The notes: a model not told the origin generated them from the sequence alone. A stretch of DNA of 31,123 nt from SVTX01 sp964567085 (GCA_964567085.1 CAZMKU010000006.1:1-31123); one strand, 5' to 3'. Positions 1 through 9,455 are shown, numbered from the stretch's first letter. Made by a program: numbers and translations.

Positions 1-212
1 GACGACGTAACCGAAATACCTCTCTGCTTTTCAAGCTCCATCCAGTCCGAAACGGCATGTCTGTCGCTCTGCTTACCCTTTACCGAGCCCGCGGTCTGTA
101 TCGCGCCGCCGTAAAGAAGGAACTTCTCGGTCAGGGTAGTCTTACCTGCGTCGGGGTGGGATATTATCGCAAAGGTTCTTCTGCGATTGATCTCTTGAAT
201 TAAATCTGCCAC
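1..212 (-). CDS. prfC: Peptide chain release factor 3, N-terminal part (runs off the window)
   Basis: The first 70 codons are present and the rest lies left of position 1. Release factor 3 is a cytosolic GTPase that removes RF1/RF2 from the ribosome after termination. The reading begins with a RRRTFAIISHPDAGKTTL segment that holds the G1 P-loop (HPDAGKTT). It continues through KQSDRHAVSDWMELEKQRG and GISVTS, which match the switch I/G2 region of RF3 rather than EF-G. The start is a GTG at 212-210, preceded by AGGAG (minus strand) at a good distance; no ATG lies nearby. It is divergent from the rhamnosidase gene and has its own consensus promoter. Identification is firm because the RF3-specific SDWMELEKQRGISVTS block is intact. 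Confidence 0.93.
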   Translation of the reverse strand, partial: MADLIQEINRRRTFAIISHPDAGKTTLTEKFLLYGGAIQTAGSVKGKQSDRHAVSDWMELEKQRGISVTS

Positions 213-251
213 TTTTCTCTCCTAAATTCTTCTGTATTTTTTTCGCATAAT

Positions 252-280
252 ATTATAGCAAAATCCACTTTTTCTGTCAA
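252..280 (-). promoter_or_regulatory. prfC promoter
   Basis: On the minus strand there is a TTGACA -35 box (280-275), a 17-base spacer and a TATAAT -10 box (257-252), both perfect sigma-70-type matches. The expected start lies near 245, leaving a leader of about 30 bases before the GTG at 212. Confidence 0.85.
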
Positions 281-340
281 TAGCCATTCTCTAATTTTTT
301 ATTTAGATATAATTATATTAACAAAAAACGGCAATTAGTA

Positions 341-369
341 TTGCAATTTGCGACGGCGTGTGATATAAT
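341..369 (+). promoter_or_regulatory. Promoter of the rhamnosidase gene
   Basis: TTGCAA at 341-346, a 17-base spacer and TATAAT at 364-369 precede the ATG at 414. The region between the two divergent promoters is very AT-rich, and no clear operator palindrome was seen in it. Confidence 0.75.
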
Positions 370-413
370 CAATTTATATAAAAATCCCCTCACAAAGAAA
401 GCGAGTAACGATT

Positions 414-2096
414 ATGGCACGTGTATTTGATAAATTTGATGCGCTGAACAGCAACACGACAGACCCCCGTTCAAGACGATATCTCACTCCCAAAAGAGTA
501 GTTCTCACCAAGGGCCTTGTAACTAATCCCGAGGCAGTTCTCCTTGAGCGAACAAACCAGATCACTCTCGACGCGGGCGTTCGCTGCACTCTCCGCAACG
601 TAGAGGGTCAGCCCAACGCGGCAATACTCGTCGACTTCGGCATTGAATTCCCGGGCTCGTGCCGTCTTATGATCTGGAACGTGCTTGGCAGAAACAACAG
701 AGCAGACATTCTCGTGCGCTTCGGTGAGAGCGTATCCGAGGCTATGACCCCCCTCTTTACAAAGAACGCGGGCAACGACCACGCTATCCGCGACCGTGTT
801 ATGAACGTAGGCTTCCTCTCGGCTACCGAAACCAATGAATCGGGTTACCGCTTCGCATACATAGAGCTTCTCGAGCCCAACGGTCTTGTTGAATTCAAGG
901 CTATTCAGGGCGTATTTACGTACCGCGATCTCGAATACAAGGGTTCATTCGATTGCAGCGATCCCATGCTCACAAGGATCTGGGATACGGCGGCCTACAC
1001 CGCTCACGTTAATATGCAGGAATATCTCTGGGACGGCATCAAGCGCGACCGCCTCGTTTGGATCGGCGATATGCACACGGAGATAAACACGATCCTCGCG
1101 GTATTCGGCTACGACGATATTATAGCAAAATCCCTTGACCTCGTTCGCGACGAAACACCCGTTGGCAAGTGGATGAACAATATTTCCGCATACACTATCT
1201 GGTGGCTTCTTATGCACTGCGACCTTTACCGCACGGTAGGCAACCTTGAATACCTCAAGGAGCAGAGGGATTATCTCTGCGGAATTATGGAAATTTTCTG
1301 CGGCCTCGTTGATGAGGACGGCGCGGAAAAGCTCCCCGAGATCCGACTTCTCGACTGGCCCAACCACGACAATCCCAAGGCTGAGCACGCGGGCTTCCAG
1401 GGACTTCTCAAAATGGCTCTCGACCATGGCGCTTACCTGCTTAATATTCTCGGCGAGACAGCTCTTGCGGAAAAGTGCCTCACAGTTGCAGAAAGAATGA
1501 AGAACCACATTCCCGACCCAGACGGCTCCAAGCCCGCGGCGGCTATGCTCGTTCTCTCGGGACTTGCGGACGCCAAGGAGATCAACGACACCGTTATCGC
1601 CCCCCGCGGCGCTCACGGCTTCTCCACTTTCTTCAGCTACTATATTCTGAAGGCAAAGGCTATGGCGGGCGATATGGAGGGCGCGCTTAACGATATGAAG
1701 ACATATTTTGGAGGTATGCTCAGCGTAGGCGCGACTACCTTCTGGGAGGACTTCAATATAGATTGGCTTGAAAACGCAGCTCCCTTGACCGAGCCCGTAC
1801 CCGAAGGCAAAAAGGATATCCACGGCGACTTCGGCGGCTACTGCTACGTAAACTTCCGCCACTCCCTCTGTCACGGCTGGGCATCGGGCCCCTGCCCCTT
1901 CCTCTCGCACTTCGTTCTCGGCGTTCAGGCGCTCTCGCCCGACACCTACGAGGTCAAGCCCGACCTCGCATATCTTGACTGGGCGCGCGGCACATACCCC
2001 ACACCCTGCGGTATAATTGAGGTTGACGCGAGAAAAGTTGACGGCGAGCTTGTGATTGACGTCAAGGCTCCCGAGGGAATCAGGATAGTAAGATAA
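414..2096 (+). CDS. GH78-like alpha-L-rhamnosidase (six-hairpin glycosidase)
   Basis: A 560-residue protein with no signal peptide, so probably cytosolic. It is likely to release L-rhamnose from small glycosides. The N-terminal 170 residues look like the beta-sandwich found in this superfamily, and the rest like an (alpha/alpha)6 barrel. The GH78 signature region is at residues 206-219 (WDGIKRDRLVWIGD), where D207, R211, R213, W216 and D219 fit the substrate-binding pattern. The position that is the general-acid Glu in characterised GH78 enzymes seems to be D212 here. The protein is shorter than typical 900-residue GH78 enzymes because accessory domains are missing. The ribosome site is weak (AAAGAAAGCGAG). 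The substrate is inferred from family only; other alpha-glycosides are possible. Confidence 0.78.
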   Translation: MARVFDKFDALNSNTTDPRSRRYLTPKRVVLTKGLVTNPEAVLLERTNQITLDAGVRCTLRNVEGQPNAAILVDFGIEFPGSCRLMIWNVLGRNNRADILVRFGESVSEAMTPLFTKNAGNDHAIRDRVMNVGFLSATETNESGYRFAYIELLEPNGLVEFKAIQGVFTYRDLEYKGSFDCSDPMLTRIWDTAAYTAHVNMQEYLWDGIKRDRLVWIGDMHTEINTILAVFGYDDIIAKSLDLVRDETPVGKWMNNISAYTIWWLLMHCDLYRTVGNLEYLKEQRDYLCGIMEIFCGLVDEDGAEKLPEIRLLDWPNHDNPKAEHAGFQGLLKMALDHGAYLLNILGETALAEKCLTVAERMKNHIPDPDGSKPAAAMLVLSGLADAKEINDTVIAPRGAHGFSTFFSYYILKAKAMAGDMEGALNDMKTYFGGMLSVGATTFWEDFNIDWLENAAPLTEPVPEGKKDIHGDFGGYCYVNFRHSLCHGWASGPCPFLSHFVLGVQALSPDTYEVKPDLAYLDWARGTYPTPCGIIEVDARKVDGELVIDVKAPEGIRIVR

Positions 2097-2104
2097 ATCT
2101 TTTT

Positions 2105-2121
2105 TCCGAGTCATACTCGGA
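2105..2121 (+). other. Small hairpin between rhamnosidase and trkA
   Basis: TCCGAG (2105-2110) and CTCGGA (2116-2121) form a 6-bp stem with a 5-base loop, just before the AAAGGA ribosome site of trkA. No T-tract follows on the plus strand, so it is not a terminator; it may only modulate trkA translation or mRNA ends. Confidence 0.4.
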
Positions 2122-2136
2122 CTGAAAGGAACAAAA

Positions 2137-3504
2137 ATGAAGGTTGTTATTATTGGTAACGGCGGTGTCGGCGAAACACTCGTCGAATATATCTGCCGCG
2201 AAGGACACAACGTTACGGTTATCGACGAAGATCCCACCGCGATCGACGCGGTCGTAAACAAATTCGACGTGCTCGGTATTATAGGCAACGGCTCAAGCGT
2301 TAATACACAAAAGGAAGCGGGAATCGAGGACGCGGATCTCGTTATAGCAGTTTCGCCGAGCGACGAGGTAAATATCATCTGCTGTATGATAGCAAAGCGT
2401 CTCGGCGCTGCTCACACCATCGCCCGCGTACGCGACCCGAGATACTTAAATCAGAACACATTTATGTGCCGCGAGCTGGGTATTGATATGATAGTTAATC
2501 CCGAATACGAGGCGGCAAGAGAGGGCGCGAAGCTCGTGCGCTTCCCCGCCGCGATGAAGCTTGACAAGTTCGCGCAGGGACGCGTTGAGGTAGCGGAGAC
2601 CTTTATCGGCGAAAACCACCCTCTCATCGGCGTTGCGCTTAAGGATTTCAAGCATAAATACAACACCAACGCGCTTATCTGCGCGGTAAGGCGAAGCAAC
2701 GAGACTCTTATCCCCTCGGGCGATTTCGTTATCTGCCGCGGCGACTATATTTCACTTACCGCATCGCGACGGGACATAACCGACCTCTTTGTCAAGATCG
2801 GCGCTATCAGCAAGCACAGCAGATTCAAAAACGTTATGCTTCTCGGCGGCGGCAGAATATCCAGATACCTCGCCTCCGCGCTCTGCGACGATTTCAACGT
2901 AAAGATTATTGAAAGCGACCTTGATATATGCGAGAAGCTCGCCGAGGACTATCCCAAGTGCGATATTATTCACGGCAACCCCGCAGACCCCGACGTTCTC
3001 GTCGAAGAGGGCATTGACAATACCGACGTCTGCATTCCCATGACTCACGATGACAGCGCGAATATAATCATTTCCATTTTCGCCAAAACGAGAAACGTGG
3101 ACAAGGTCATCTCCTATATCTCATCCTCGTACGTAAAGCTCTCCGAAACCGCGGGGCTCGACACTCACATCACACCGAAAATGCCCGTCGTATCAAAGGT
3201 TCTCGGCTACGTAAGAGGCCTCTCCAACGCCGAAGGCCTCGGCTCGAAGAGCGGCATCAAGGCGCTCTACACTATCGCGGACAACAAGGTCGAGGCGCTC
3301 GAATTCGACGTTGCAGACGACTTCTCTATGCTCTCAACACCGCTCAAGAACATTAAGCTCAAAAAGAATCTGCTCTTGGCGGCTATAATAAGATCAGGCA
3401 ACGTTATCTACCCCAACGGTATGACAACGCTTGAGGTCGGTGACAGCGTTATCGTAGTTACCGCAGACAACCGCCTCTACAACTTAGACAACATATTGGC
3501 ATAA
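2137..3504 (+). CDS. trkA: Trk potassium uptake regulatory subunit TrkA
   Basis: A 455-residue cytosolic protein that binds nucleotides and gates the TrkH potassium channel. It has the full TrkA layout: two RCK_N Rossmann domains, each followed by an RCK_C domain. The first dinucleotide site is GNGGVGE at residues 7-13, with acidic residues ending strand 2 (VTVIDED). The second, near residue 233, is LLGGGRISR followed by VKIIESD. The ribosome site is AAAGGA. trkH begins 13 bases downstream, so the two are co-transcribed and should form one transporter. The length is normal for two-module TrkA. Confidence 0.93.
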   Translation: MKVVIIGNGGVGETLVEYICREGHNVTVIDEDPTAIDAVVNKFDVLGIIGNGSSVNTQKEAGIEDADLVIAVSPSDEVNIICCMIAKRLGAAHTIARVRDPRYLNQNTFMCRELGIDMIVNPEYEAAREGAKLVRFPAAMKLDKFAQGRVEVAETFIGENHPLIGVALKDFKHKYNTNALICAVRRSNETLIPSGDFVICRGDYISLTASRRDITDLFVKIGAISKHSRFKNVMLLGGGRISRYLASALCDDFNVKIIESDLDICEKLAEDYPKCDIIHGNPADPDVLVEEGIDNTDVCIPMTHDDSANIIISIFAKTRNVDKVISYISSSYVKLSETAGLDTHITPKMPVVSKVLGYVRGLSNAEGLGSKSGIKALYTIADNKVEALEFDVADDFSMLSTPLKNIKLKKNLLLAAIIRSGNVIYPNGMTTLEVGDSVIVVTADNRLYNLDNILA

Positions 3505-3517
3505 GCGAGGAAATTTT

Positions 3518-5026
3518 ATGAACTTTAAAATGATTCGCTATATCCTGGGCCAGCTTCTCGCGGTAGAATGCGGACTTATGGCGATCCCGCTGATAACGTC
3601 TCTTATCTACGGCGAAACGAAAACCATGTGGGCGTTTATAATCCCCATGCTCCTGCTTGCCATATTCGGCATTCCGCTTATCATAAAAAAGCCGAAAAAC
3701 ACGACTCTCGGCGTGAAGGAGGGCTTCATCATAGTCGGCCTCTCCTGGATCGTAATGTCGCTTTTCGGCTGTCTCCCCTTTATTATTTCGGGACTTATCC
3801 CCAACTTTTTCAAGGCGTTCTTTGAGACTGTTTCGGGCTTTACCACGACGGGCTCGTCAGTCCTTGAGGCGGCGGATTACGCAAAGCTCTGGACCCCCGC
3901 CTCGCGCGAGATCGGCATGCGCGGAATATTCCTGTGGCGAAGCTTCACAAACTGGATCGGCGGCATGGGCGTGCTTGTTTTCGTGCTCGCGTTTATGCCC
4001 CAGCACGATCTCAAGTCCTCCCGCCTCGTTTACATAATGAAGGCTGAAATGCCCGGTCCAAAGGTCGACAAGATAGTTTCCACCATCAAAAAGACCGCAA
4101 GAATAATGTACTCCATTTATCTTGTTATGACCGCGGCGCAGGTAATTATGCTTCTGTTCGGCGGTATGGACTTTTACGAATCCCTCTGCGTATCCTTCTC
4201 AACCGCGGGCACGGGCGGATTTTCCATCTGGGCAGACGGAATGGTAACCTTCGGCGGCGGTGTTCATTACGATTACTGCATCTGGGTAATAACCGCTTTT
4301 TTAATACTTTTCAGTATAAATTTCAACCTGTATTTTCTTATTATAACAGGCAAGGCCCTCACGGCGCTTCTCTCCGAGGAGCTTCGCTGGTTTATCGGCA
4401 TAGTTCTCGCGGCAACGGCAGGCATTACTATCAGCGTTTATACCGCGGGAATATATTCTGACCTCGGGCTTTCCATTCGGGATGCAGCATTCCAGGTAGC
4501 GTCTATAATTTCGACCGCGGGATTTGCGAACTGCGACTTCAACCTCTGGCCGAACCTGTCAAAGGTAATACTTCTGATCATTATGTTCATAGGCGCTTGC
4601 GCAGGCTCGACGGGCGGCGGCATAAAGGTCTCAAGACTTATTATTACCGTTAAATCCACTTGGACAAACGTGCGCAGAATGATCAATCCCCGCTCGGTCA
4701 AGGCGGTTCGCTTTGAATCAAAGGCGGTTGACGAGGACACGAAGAATTCGGTTTCCGCATACTTTGTGATCTACGCGTTCATCTTCTTCATATCATTCCT
4801 GCTCGTTACGGTTTTCGACGGCGTGGACATTGAAACCTCGTTTTCATCCGTAGCGTCGGCGCTCAATAATATCGGCCCCGCGCTCGGCAAGGCAGGCCCT
4901 ATGGCAAATTTCAATTTCTATTCGATCCCCTCACTTATGGTGCTGGCGCTTGATATGCTTCTCGGCAGACTTGAAATATTCCCCATTCTCTTCCTTTTTG
5001 CTCCCGCAACGTGGAAGAACAAATAA
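3518..5026 (+). CDS. trkH: Potassium uptake channel subunit TrkH/KtrB
   Basis: A 502-residue integral membrane protein of the SKT family that carries K+ through the membrane, partnered with the TrkA encoded just upstream. Four pore-loop repeats are visible with the expected filter glycines: SGFTTTGSS, STAGTGGFS, STAGFAN and the last one around LNNIGPALG. The family motif NWIGGMGVLVF is present after the first pore, and ACAGSTGGGIKVSRL after the third. The C-terminal PMLASER-like motif found in many TrkH proteins is replaced by SIPSLMVLALDMLLGRLEIFP, which is usual. The ribosome site is GCGAGGAAA. Confidence 0.93.
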   Translation: MNFKMIRYILGQLLAVECGLMAIPLITSLIYGETKTMWAFIIPMLLLAIFGIPLIIKKPKNTTLGVKEGFIIVGLSWIVMSLFGCLPFIISGLIPNFFKAFFETVSGFTTTGSSVLEAADYAKLWTPASREIGMRGIFLWRSFTNWIGGMGVLVFVLAFMPQHDLKSSRLVYIMKAEMPGPKVDKIVSTIKKTARIMYSIYLVMTAAQVIMLLFGGMDFYESLCVSFSTAGTGGFSIWADGMVTFGGGVHYDYCIWVITAFLILFSINFNLYFLIITGKALTALLSEELRWFIGIVLAATAGITISVYTAGIYSDLGLSIRDAAFQVASIISTAGFANCDFNLWPNLSKVILLIIMFIGACAGSTGGGIKVSRLIITVKSTWTNVRRMINPRSVKAVRFESKAVDEDTKNSVSAYFVIYAFIFFISFLLVTVFDGVDIETSFSSVASALNNIGPALGKAGPMANFNFYSIPSLMVLALDMLLGRLEIFPILFLFAPATWKNK

Positions 5027-5053
5027 AAAAATGAAAGATAAAAAAATAAAAAT

Positions 5054-5686
5054 ATGAACACAACAGCAAAATTTATTGTTTTTGAAGGTATTGACGGCGC
5101 GGGAAAGACCACGCAGATACAGCTTTTGGCAAAGGCTCTCAAGGAGCGCGGCATTGAATGCAACGTGAGCGCAGAGCCCACGGCTCTCCCTATCGGTGTC
5201 AGAATACGCGAAAAGCTCTCGGGCAGAGTTCCCTCCACACCGCTTGAAATGGCAGAGCTCTTTGCCGCCGACCGCGCTATGCACAATACGCACGCCGAAT
5301 GCGGAATAAACAAGCTTCTGTCCGACGGTGTCACCGCCATAAGCGACAGATATTATTATTCCTCGATGGCTTATCAGGGCGCGGATATTGGACTTGACAA
5401 GGTAATGGAGCTGAATCTCGGCAATCCCGACATTCGCCACCCCGACCTTTGTATTTTCCTTGACCTCACTCCCGACAAGAGCCTTGAGAGAATAAGCTCC
5501 GCGGGACGAGAAACCACCGAGATTTACGAAACCTACGAAATTCTTGAAAAGACCAGAAACAAGTTCTTCGACATTCTGGATAAAATGGAGGCATTGGGCG
5601 ACAAGATAGTGCGCATCGACGCCTCGGGTACGGTTGACGAGGTTGCGGACAAGATCCTCGCCGCCGCGCTCGAAATTTATAAATAA
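5054..5686 (+). CDS. tmk: Thymidylate kinase
   Basis: A 210-residue cytosolic kinase that phosphorylates dTMP to dTDP for DNA synthesis. The P-loop is GIDGAGKT at residues 12-19, preceded by FIVFE. The conserved DRYYYSSMAYQG block (around residue 97) supplies the DR(Y/F) motif that binds the nucleoside, and the protein ends in the usual helical region. The length is standard. The ribosome site is poor (GAAAG in an A-rich stretch), so expression may be low. It lies 27 bases after trkH and is probably in the same transcript, which stops at the strong hairpin that follows. Confidence 0.94.
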   Translation: MNTTAKFIVFEGIDGAGKTTQIQLLAKALKERGIECNVSAEPTALPIGVRIREKLSGRVPSTPLEMAELFAADRAMHNTHAECGINKLLSDGVTAISDRYYYSSMAYQGADIGLDKVMELNLGNPDIRHPDLCIFLDLTPDKSLERISSAGRETTEIYETYEILEKTRNKFFDILDKMEALGDKIVRIDASGTVDEVADKILAAALEIYK

Positions 5687-5695
5687 ACCTAAAGA

Positions 5696-5721
5696 AAAAC
5701 GGCTTTTTCAGCCGTTTTCTT
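5696..5721. terminator. Bidirectional terminator between tmk and mglC
   Basis: AAAACGGCT (5696-5704) pairs with AGCCGTTTT (5710-5718) around a 5-base loop. T-rich sequence follows on the plus strand, and the matching A-rich flank gives a U-tract on the minus strand. It serves both convergent operons. Confidence 0.88.
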
Positions 5722-6777
5722 TTATCTCTTTACAAGATACTTCCTCATATCCACCGCGCAGGCGATGAGAATAATGAGACCCTTTATAACGTACTGCATA
5801 TTAGAGTCGATCCCGAGCGCTGTGAGTCCGACGAAGATAAGCCTCAGAAGCACGACGCCGAAAACCACGCCTCGTATCTTACCTATACCGCCGACGAACG
5901 ACACACCGCCTATTACACACGCGGCTATGGCGTCAAGCTCGTAATTCAGACCCGTCGATGCCGAGTTCGAGCCTATTCTCGCCGCCTCGATAAAGCCCGT
6001 CACACCGTACATAACACCCGCAAGCACGAAAACGAGAATGATAACGCGAGTCACGTTTACGCCCGACACGTTTGCCGCCTCGGGATTTGAGCCTACCGCG
6101 TACATATTCTTACCGAACGTGGTCTTATTCCAGATAAACCATATCACTGCCACCAAGCCCAGAACGTACAAAACGTAATTTGGAATGGGCGAGCTCCCTA
6201 TCTTGAAAATGCTGCCCATAATAAATTTCGTATATGACTCGTCAAGACCCGAGATCGACTGGCCGTTATTGTTACCGAGCATAAGATACATAAGCAGGCC
6301 GCCGTATACGATAAGCTGAGTCGACAAGGTTACGATAAACGGATGCAAATGGAATTTCGCAGTGCAAAAGCCGTTTATAAGTCCGATAATACCGCCTATG
6401 GCAAGCACTATGAGAAGCACCGCCCATATAGGAAAGGTGTCAAGGCTCGGGAACATTTTATTCAAATATCCGCCCCTCTGCAAAAGCGACGCTGCAACGC
6501 AGGCGACAAACCCCACGATCCGTCCCGCAGACAAGTCCGTGCCCGTCAGAATGATAATTCCCGCAACACCGAGCGCGATAGGAAGATTTGCCGCAGACAG
6601 CGAGATAATATTCACTATTGAAGGAATTGACAAAAAATTCGGTCTCGCGATGCCTATTCCAACAACAGCCGCGATAAGAAAAATATAAAGTGAATTATCC
6701 ACGAAGAACGACTTTATCGCCATGCTCTTTTCCCTGTCGCTCATCTGCCTAAATTTTTGAATTTTCGCTCTTAACAT
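5722..6777 (-). CDS. mglC: Galactose/methyl-galactoside ABC transporter permease
   Basis: A 351-residue multi-spanning permease of the BPD_transp_2 family (sugar import, CUT2 class), last gene of the mglBAC operon. The hallmark GTDLSAGRIVG near residue 80 is the MglC form of the family's (T/G)DLSVG motif. About eight to ten hydrophobic segments follow, including GINGF-like LINGFCTAKF and FGKNMYAVGSNPEAANVSGV, which is the cytoplasmic loop contacting the ATPase. MglC-specific features are the 30-residue charged N terminus and the C-terminal DMRKYLVKR. The ribosome site AAAGGAGGAA (minus strand) is strong. The gene starts 17 bases after mglA ends. Confidence 0.9.
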   Translation of the reverse strand: MLRAKIQKFRQMSDREKSMAIKSFFVDNSLYIFLIAAVVGIGIARPNFLSIPSIVNIISLSAANLPIALGVAGIIILTGTDLSAGRIVGFVACVAASLLQRGGYLNKMFPSLDTFPIWAVLLIVLAIGGIIGLINGFCTAKFHLHPFIVTLSTQLIVYGGLLMYLMLGNNNGQSISGLDESYTKFIMGSIFKIGSSPIPNYVLYVLGLVAVIWFIWNKTTFGKNMYAVGSNPEAANVSGVNVTRVIILVFVLAGVMYGVTGFIEAARIGSNSASTGLNYELDAIAACVIGGVSFVGGIGKIRGVVFGVVLLRLIFVGLTALGIDSNMQYVIKGLIILIACAVDMRKYLVKR

Positions 6778-6794
6778 AAAATTCCTCCTTTCCT

Positions 6795-8291
6795 TTAAAC
6801 GTATTTTGTCGCAAGAGTCATAATTTCCTCCTGCGTGGCGCTCGCCGCATCAACCTCTCCCGCGATTCTGCCGCCCGACATAACGTAAATTCGGTCGCAC
6901 ACGCCGAGAAGCTCGGGAAGCTCGCTCGAAATAACCGCAACGCCCTTACCCGCGGCGGCAAGTCTGTTTATTTCCTGATAAATCTCAAATTTCGCGCCGA
7001 CGTCGATGCCTCGCGTGGGCTCGTCAAGAATCAGTATCTCGGGCTCGGTCAATATCCACCGCCCCAAGATTACCTTCTGCTGATTTCCGCCCGACAGGGT
7101 GGAGATCTTCGTTTTGTGGTTGGGTGTCTTCACTCGCATCGACCTGATTACCCACTCGGTGTCGCGAAGCCGTCTTTTGTCCGAAATAAATCCCGCGCGC
7201 GAATATCTCGAGAGCCCGCCGAGCGTGCTGTTCTCACAGATGTCAAGTATCGAAAAAATTCCCGAAGCCCGTCGTTCCTCGGTCAAAAACGCAAATTTAT
7301 TTTTAACCGCCTCGGTGGGAGTTCTGTTGTAAATACGCTTGCCGTCAAAGTAAATTTCGCCGCCCTCTCTCGCCGAAAGTCCAAAGATATTCTCAAACAG
7401 CTCGCTCCGTCCCGCGCCCGCAAGCCCCGCAAAGCCCACGACCTCGCCGCGCCGCAGATAGAAGCTGACGTCTCGGACGTTTTTGTATTTCGACGACAAA
7501 TTTTTTACCTCAAGAGCAATACCCTGCGGCTTGTTGGTCTTTTCGGGGAATCTTTCTCCAAGCTCCCTGCCTACCATAAGATTTATTATCCTCTCAACGG
7601 TCAGCTCCGCCGCGTCAAGCGTATCAATAAGCCGTCCGTCGCGCATAATGCTGACCGTATCGGAGATCCTCAAGATCTCCTCCATTTTGTGCGAGATATA
7701 AATAATTCCGCAACCGCGCGATTTGAGATTTTCGATTATCTTAAAAAGCCGCTCGACCTCGTGATCGGAGAGCGAGCTTGTCGGCTCGTCAAGAACGATG
7801 ACCTTTGAATTGTACGACACCGCCTTGGCGATCTCCACCATCTGCCGCTCCGCGACCGAAAGCCTTCCGATCACAACGCGCGGATCTATCTTTATACCAA
7901 GAGCGTTGAAAATCTTCAAAGCTTCATCTTGGTTTTTTCGATCGTCCGTAATAAAGCCGAGATGGGTGTGATGTCTGCCAAGAAAAATGTTGTCGGCAAC
8001 GCTCACCTTCATCGCCTGACTCAGCTCCTGATGCACCATAGCGACTCCGCTCTGCAGAGCGTCCCTCGGGCTCTTGAAATTGACAGTCTCGCCGTCAAGA
8101 ATTATCTCTCCTCCGTCCTTTTCGTATATGCCGAAAAGGCACTTCATAAGAGTGGATTTTCCCGCGCCGTTCTCGCCCATCAAAGCGTGAACCGAGCCTG
8201 CCTTCACGTTCAAGGTGACGCCGTCAAGCGCGCGAACACCCGGGAACTCCTTTGTGATATTTTTCATTTGAAGTAAAAGCTTTTCCGCCAT
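6795..8291 (-). CDS. mglA: Galactose/methyl-galactoside ABC transporter ATP-binding protein
   Basis: A fused double ATPase of about 498 residues that powers CUT2 sugar import. The first domain has a complete Walker A (GENGAGKST), the signature LSVAERQMVEIAKA and Walker B VIVLDEPTSSL. The second has a degenerate P-loop (GLAGAGRSE), a good signature (LSGGNQQKV) and LILDEPTRGIDVGAK, exactly as in MglA/RbsA proteins. An open frame extends upstream to a TTG at 8303, but ATG at 8291 is chosen because a GGTGG ribosome site sits 6-7 bases before it and family members start near MAEKLLLQMKNITK. It lies between mglB and mglC. Confidence 0.92.
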   Translation of the reverse strand: MAEKLLLQMKNITKEFPGVRALDGVTLNVKAGSVHALMGENGAGKSTLMKCLFGIYEKDGGEIILDGETVNFKSPRDALQSGVAMVHQELSQAMKVSVADNIFLGRHHTHLGFITDDRKNQDEALKIFNALGIKIDPRVVIGRLSVAERQMVEIAKAVSYNSKVIVLDEPTSSLSDHEVERLFKIIENLKSRGCGIIYISHKMEEILRISDTVSIMRDGRLIDTLDAAELTVERIINLMVGRELGERFPEKTNKPQGIALEVKNLSSKYKNVRDVSFYLRRGEVVGFAGLAGAGRSELFENIFGLSAREGGEIYFDGKRIYNRTPTEAVKNKFAFLTEERRASGIFSILDICENSTLGGLSRYSRAGFISDKRRLRDTEWVIRSMRVKTPNHKTKISTLSGGNQQKVILGRWILTEPEILILDEPTRGIDVGAKFEIYQEINRLAAAGKGVAVISSELPELLGVCDRIYVMSGGRIAGEVDAASATQEEIMTLATKYV

Positions 8292-8313
8292 ATACGCCAC
8301 CAAAAACCGAAAT

Positions 8314-9396
8314 TTAACCCGAATATTTAGAATAGGAAATTCTTACCTTGTCCGAATTCTCGTCAATAGTGTAGTCGTCAAGGCCGTCAAGCAGCGAAGC
8401 TACGCCCTCTTTTTGCGTATTTTCAACTATATCAACTATCGCGTCAGCCATACCCTCGGGGTCCTGCTGTATAGTTCCCGCCATTTTTCCGTCGCGGATA
8501 AGTTCCTTCGCAGCGCTCGTCGCGTCAACGCCAAACACGGGAATGCTCTTGCCCGAGCCGTTGTTGTACCCCGCCGAAGCTAAGGCAGAAATTACGCCCT
8601 CCGCCATTCCGTCGTTGTTGCAAATTACAAGCTCTACCATATTGCCCCTGTTTTCGTTGTAGGACGACAAAATGGTCGTCATATATTCGTTCGCCGCGGT
8701 CGCCGACCAAAGACCGTTTTTATCAACGAGATACTTATTGGGGTTTGATCTGTCGTAGAATTCAAGCGCGGGCTTTCCGCTTGCGACAAGCTTTTCGTTT
8801 GCCACCTCGACGGAATATTGAGTACGCAAAATAGCCTCGCGGTTACCCTCCTCGCCCTTGAAAAGAACGTAGGAAATTTTTCCGTCGCCGTTGAGATCGT
8901 ACTTACTGTAATCGGCAATAAGATGCTCGTATATCATCTCGCCCTGAAGCTTTCCCGCCTCTGCCGCATCAGTGCCTACGAAAACACACCTGTCGTAGCT
9001 GTTGACGACCTCGTCAGACACCTCACGGTTAAAGAAAATAAGAGGAATTCCCGCGCCGCGCGCAAGCTCCACGATGCCGCGCGACGCGTCGTCCGAGCCC
9101 GTGTTAACAATGTTGACGATAAGACATTTTGCGCCGTTCGTTATCGCCGTCTGTATCTGCTCGGTCTGGGTGGTCTGGTTGCCGCGTCCGTCATGCTCCT
9201 GATATGAGATGCCGTTGTCCTTCATCTCGCTGCTGATAGCGCTCCTTACGCTGGATATATAGGGATCGCTGAACGTGTAATAGAAAACGTGCACGTCAGT
9301 GCTGCCCGAGCCCGTGTTACTGCGACACGACGGCAGGGATATAAGAACAAGGAAAACAGCTAAAAATATAGCCGCCTTGGTTTTGATCGATTTCAT
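8314..9396 (-). CDS. mglB: Galactose/glucose-binding lipoprotein
   Basis: A 360-residue substrate-binding protein, first gene of the mglBAC operon. Residues 1-24 form a lipoprotein signal with lipobox LPSC, so C24 should be lipidated and anchor the protein outside the membrane. A calcium loop DLNGDGKISYVL followed by KGEEGNREA is the equivalent of the DLNKDGQIQ loop of the E. coli galactose/glucose-binding protein. This separates it from ribose and xylose binders. Sugar-contact blocks such as CNNDGMAEG and VFGVDAT are also present. The ribosome site is GGAGG. Ligand preference within galactose, glucose and methyl-galactoside cannot be set from sequence. Confidence 0.9.
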   Translation of the reverse strand: MKSIKTKAAIFLAVFLVLISLPSCRSNTGSGSTDVHVFYYTFSDPYISSVRSAISSEMKDNGISYQEHDGRGNQTTQTEQIQTAITNGAKCLIVNIVNTGSDDASRGIVELARGAGIPLIFFNREVSDEVVNSYDRCVFVGTDAAEAGKLQGEMIYEHLIADYSKYDLNGDGKISYVLFKGEEGNREAILRTQYSVEVANEKLVASGKPALEFYDRSNPNKYLVDKNGLWSATAANEYMTTILSSYNENRGNMVELVICNNDGMAEGVISALASAGYNNGSGKSIPVFGVDATSAAKELIRDGKMAGTIQQDPEGMADAIVDIVENTQKEGVASLLDGLDDYTIDENSDKVRISYSKYSG

Positions 9397-9455
9397 AATT
9401 GCCTCCGTTTAATTGCATTTTAATCTCAAAATTATTATGGCGAAATTGAACGCGC

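Noticed and set aside
945..2378. A long minus-strand open frame of 477 codons
   Set aside because: It is antisense to the rhamnosidase and trkA, has no recognisable domain and arises from codon bias of the real genes.
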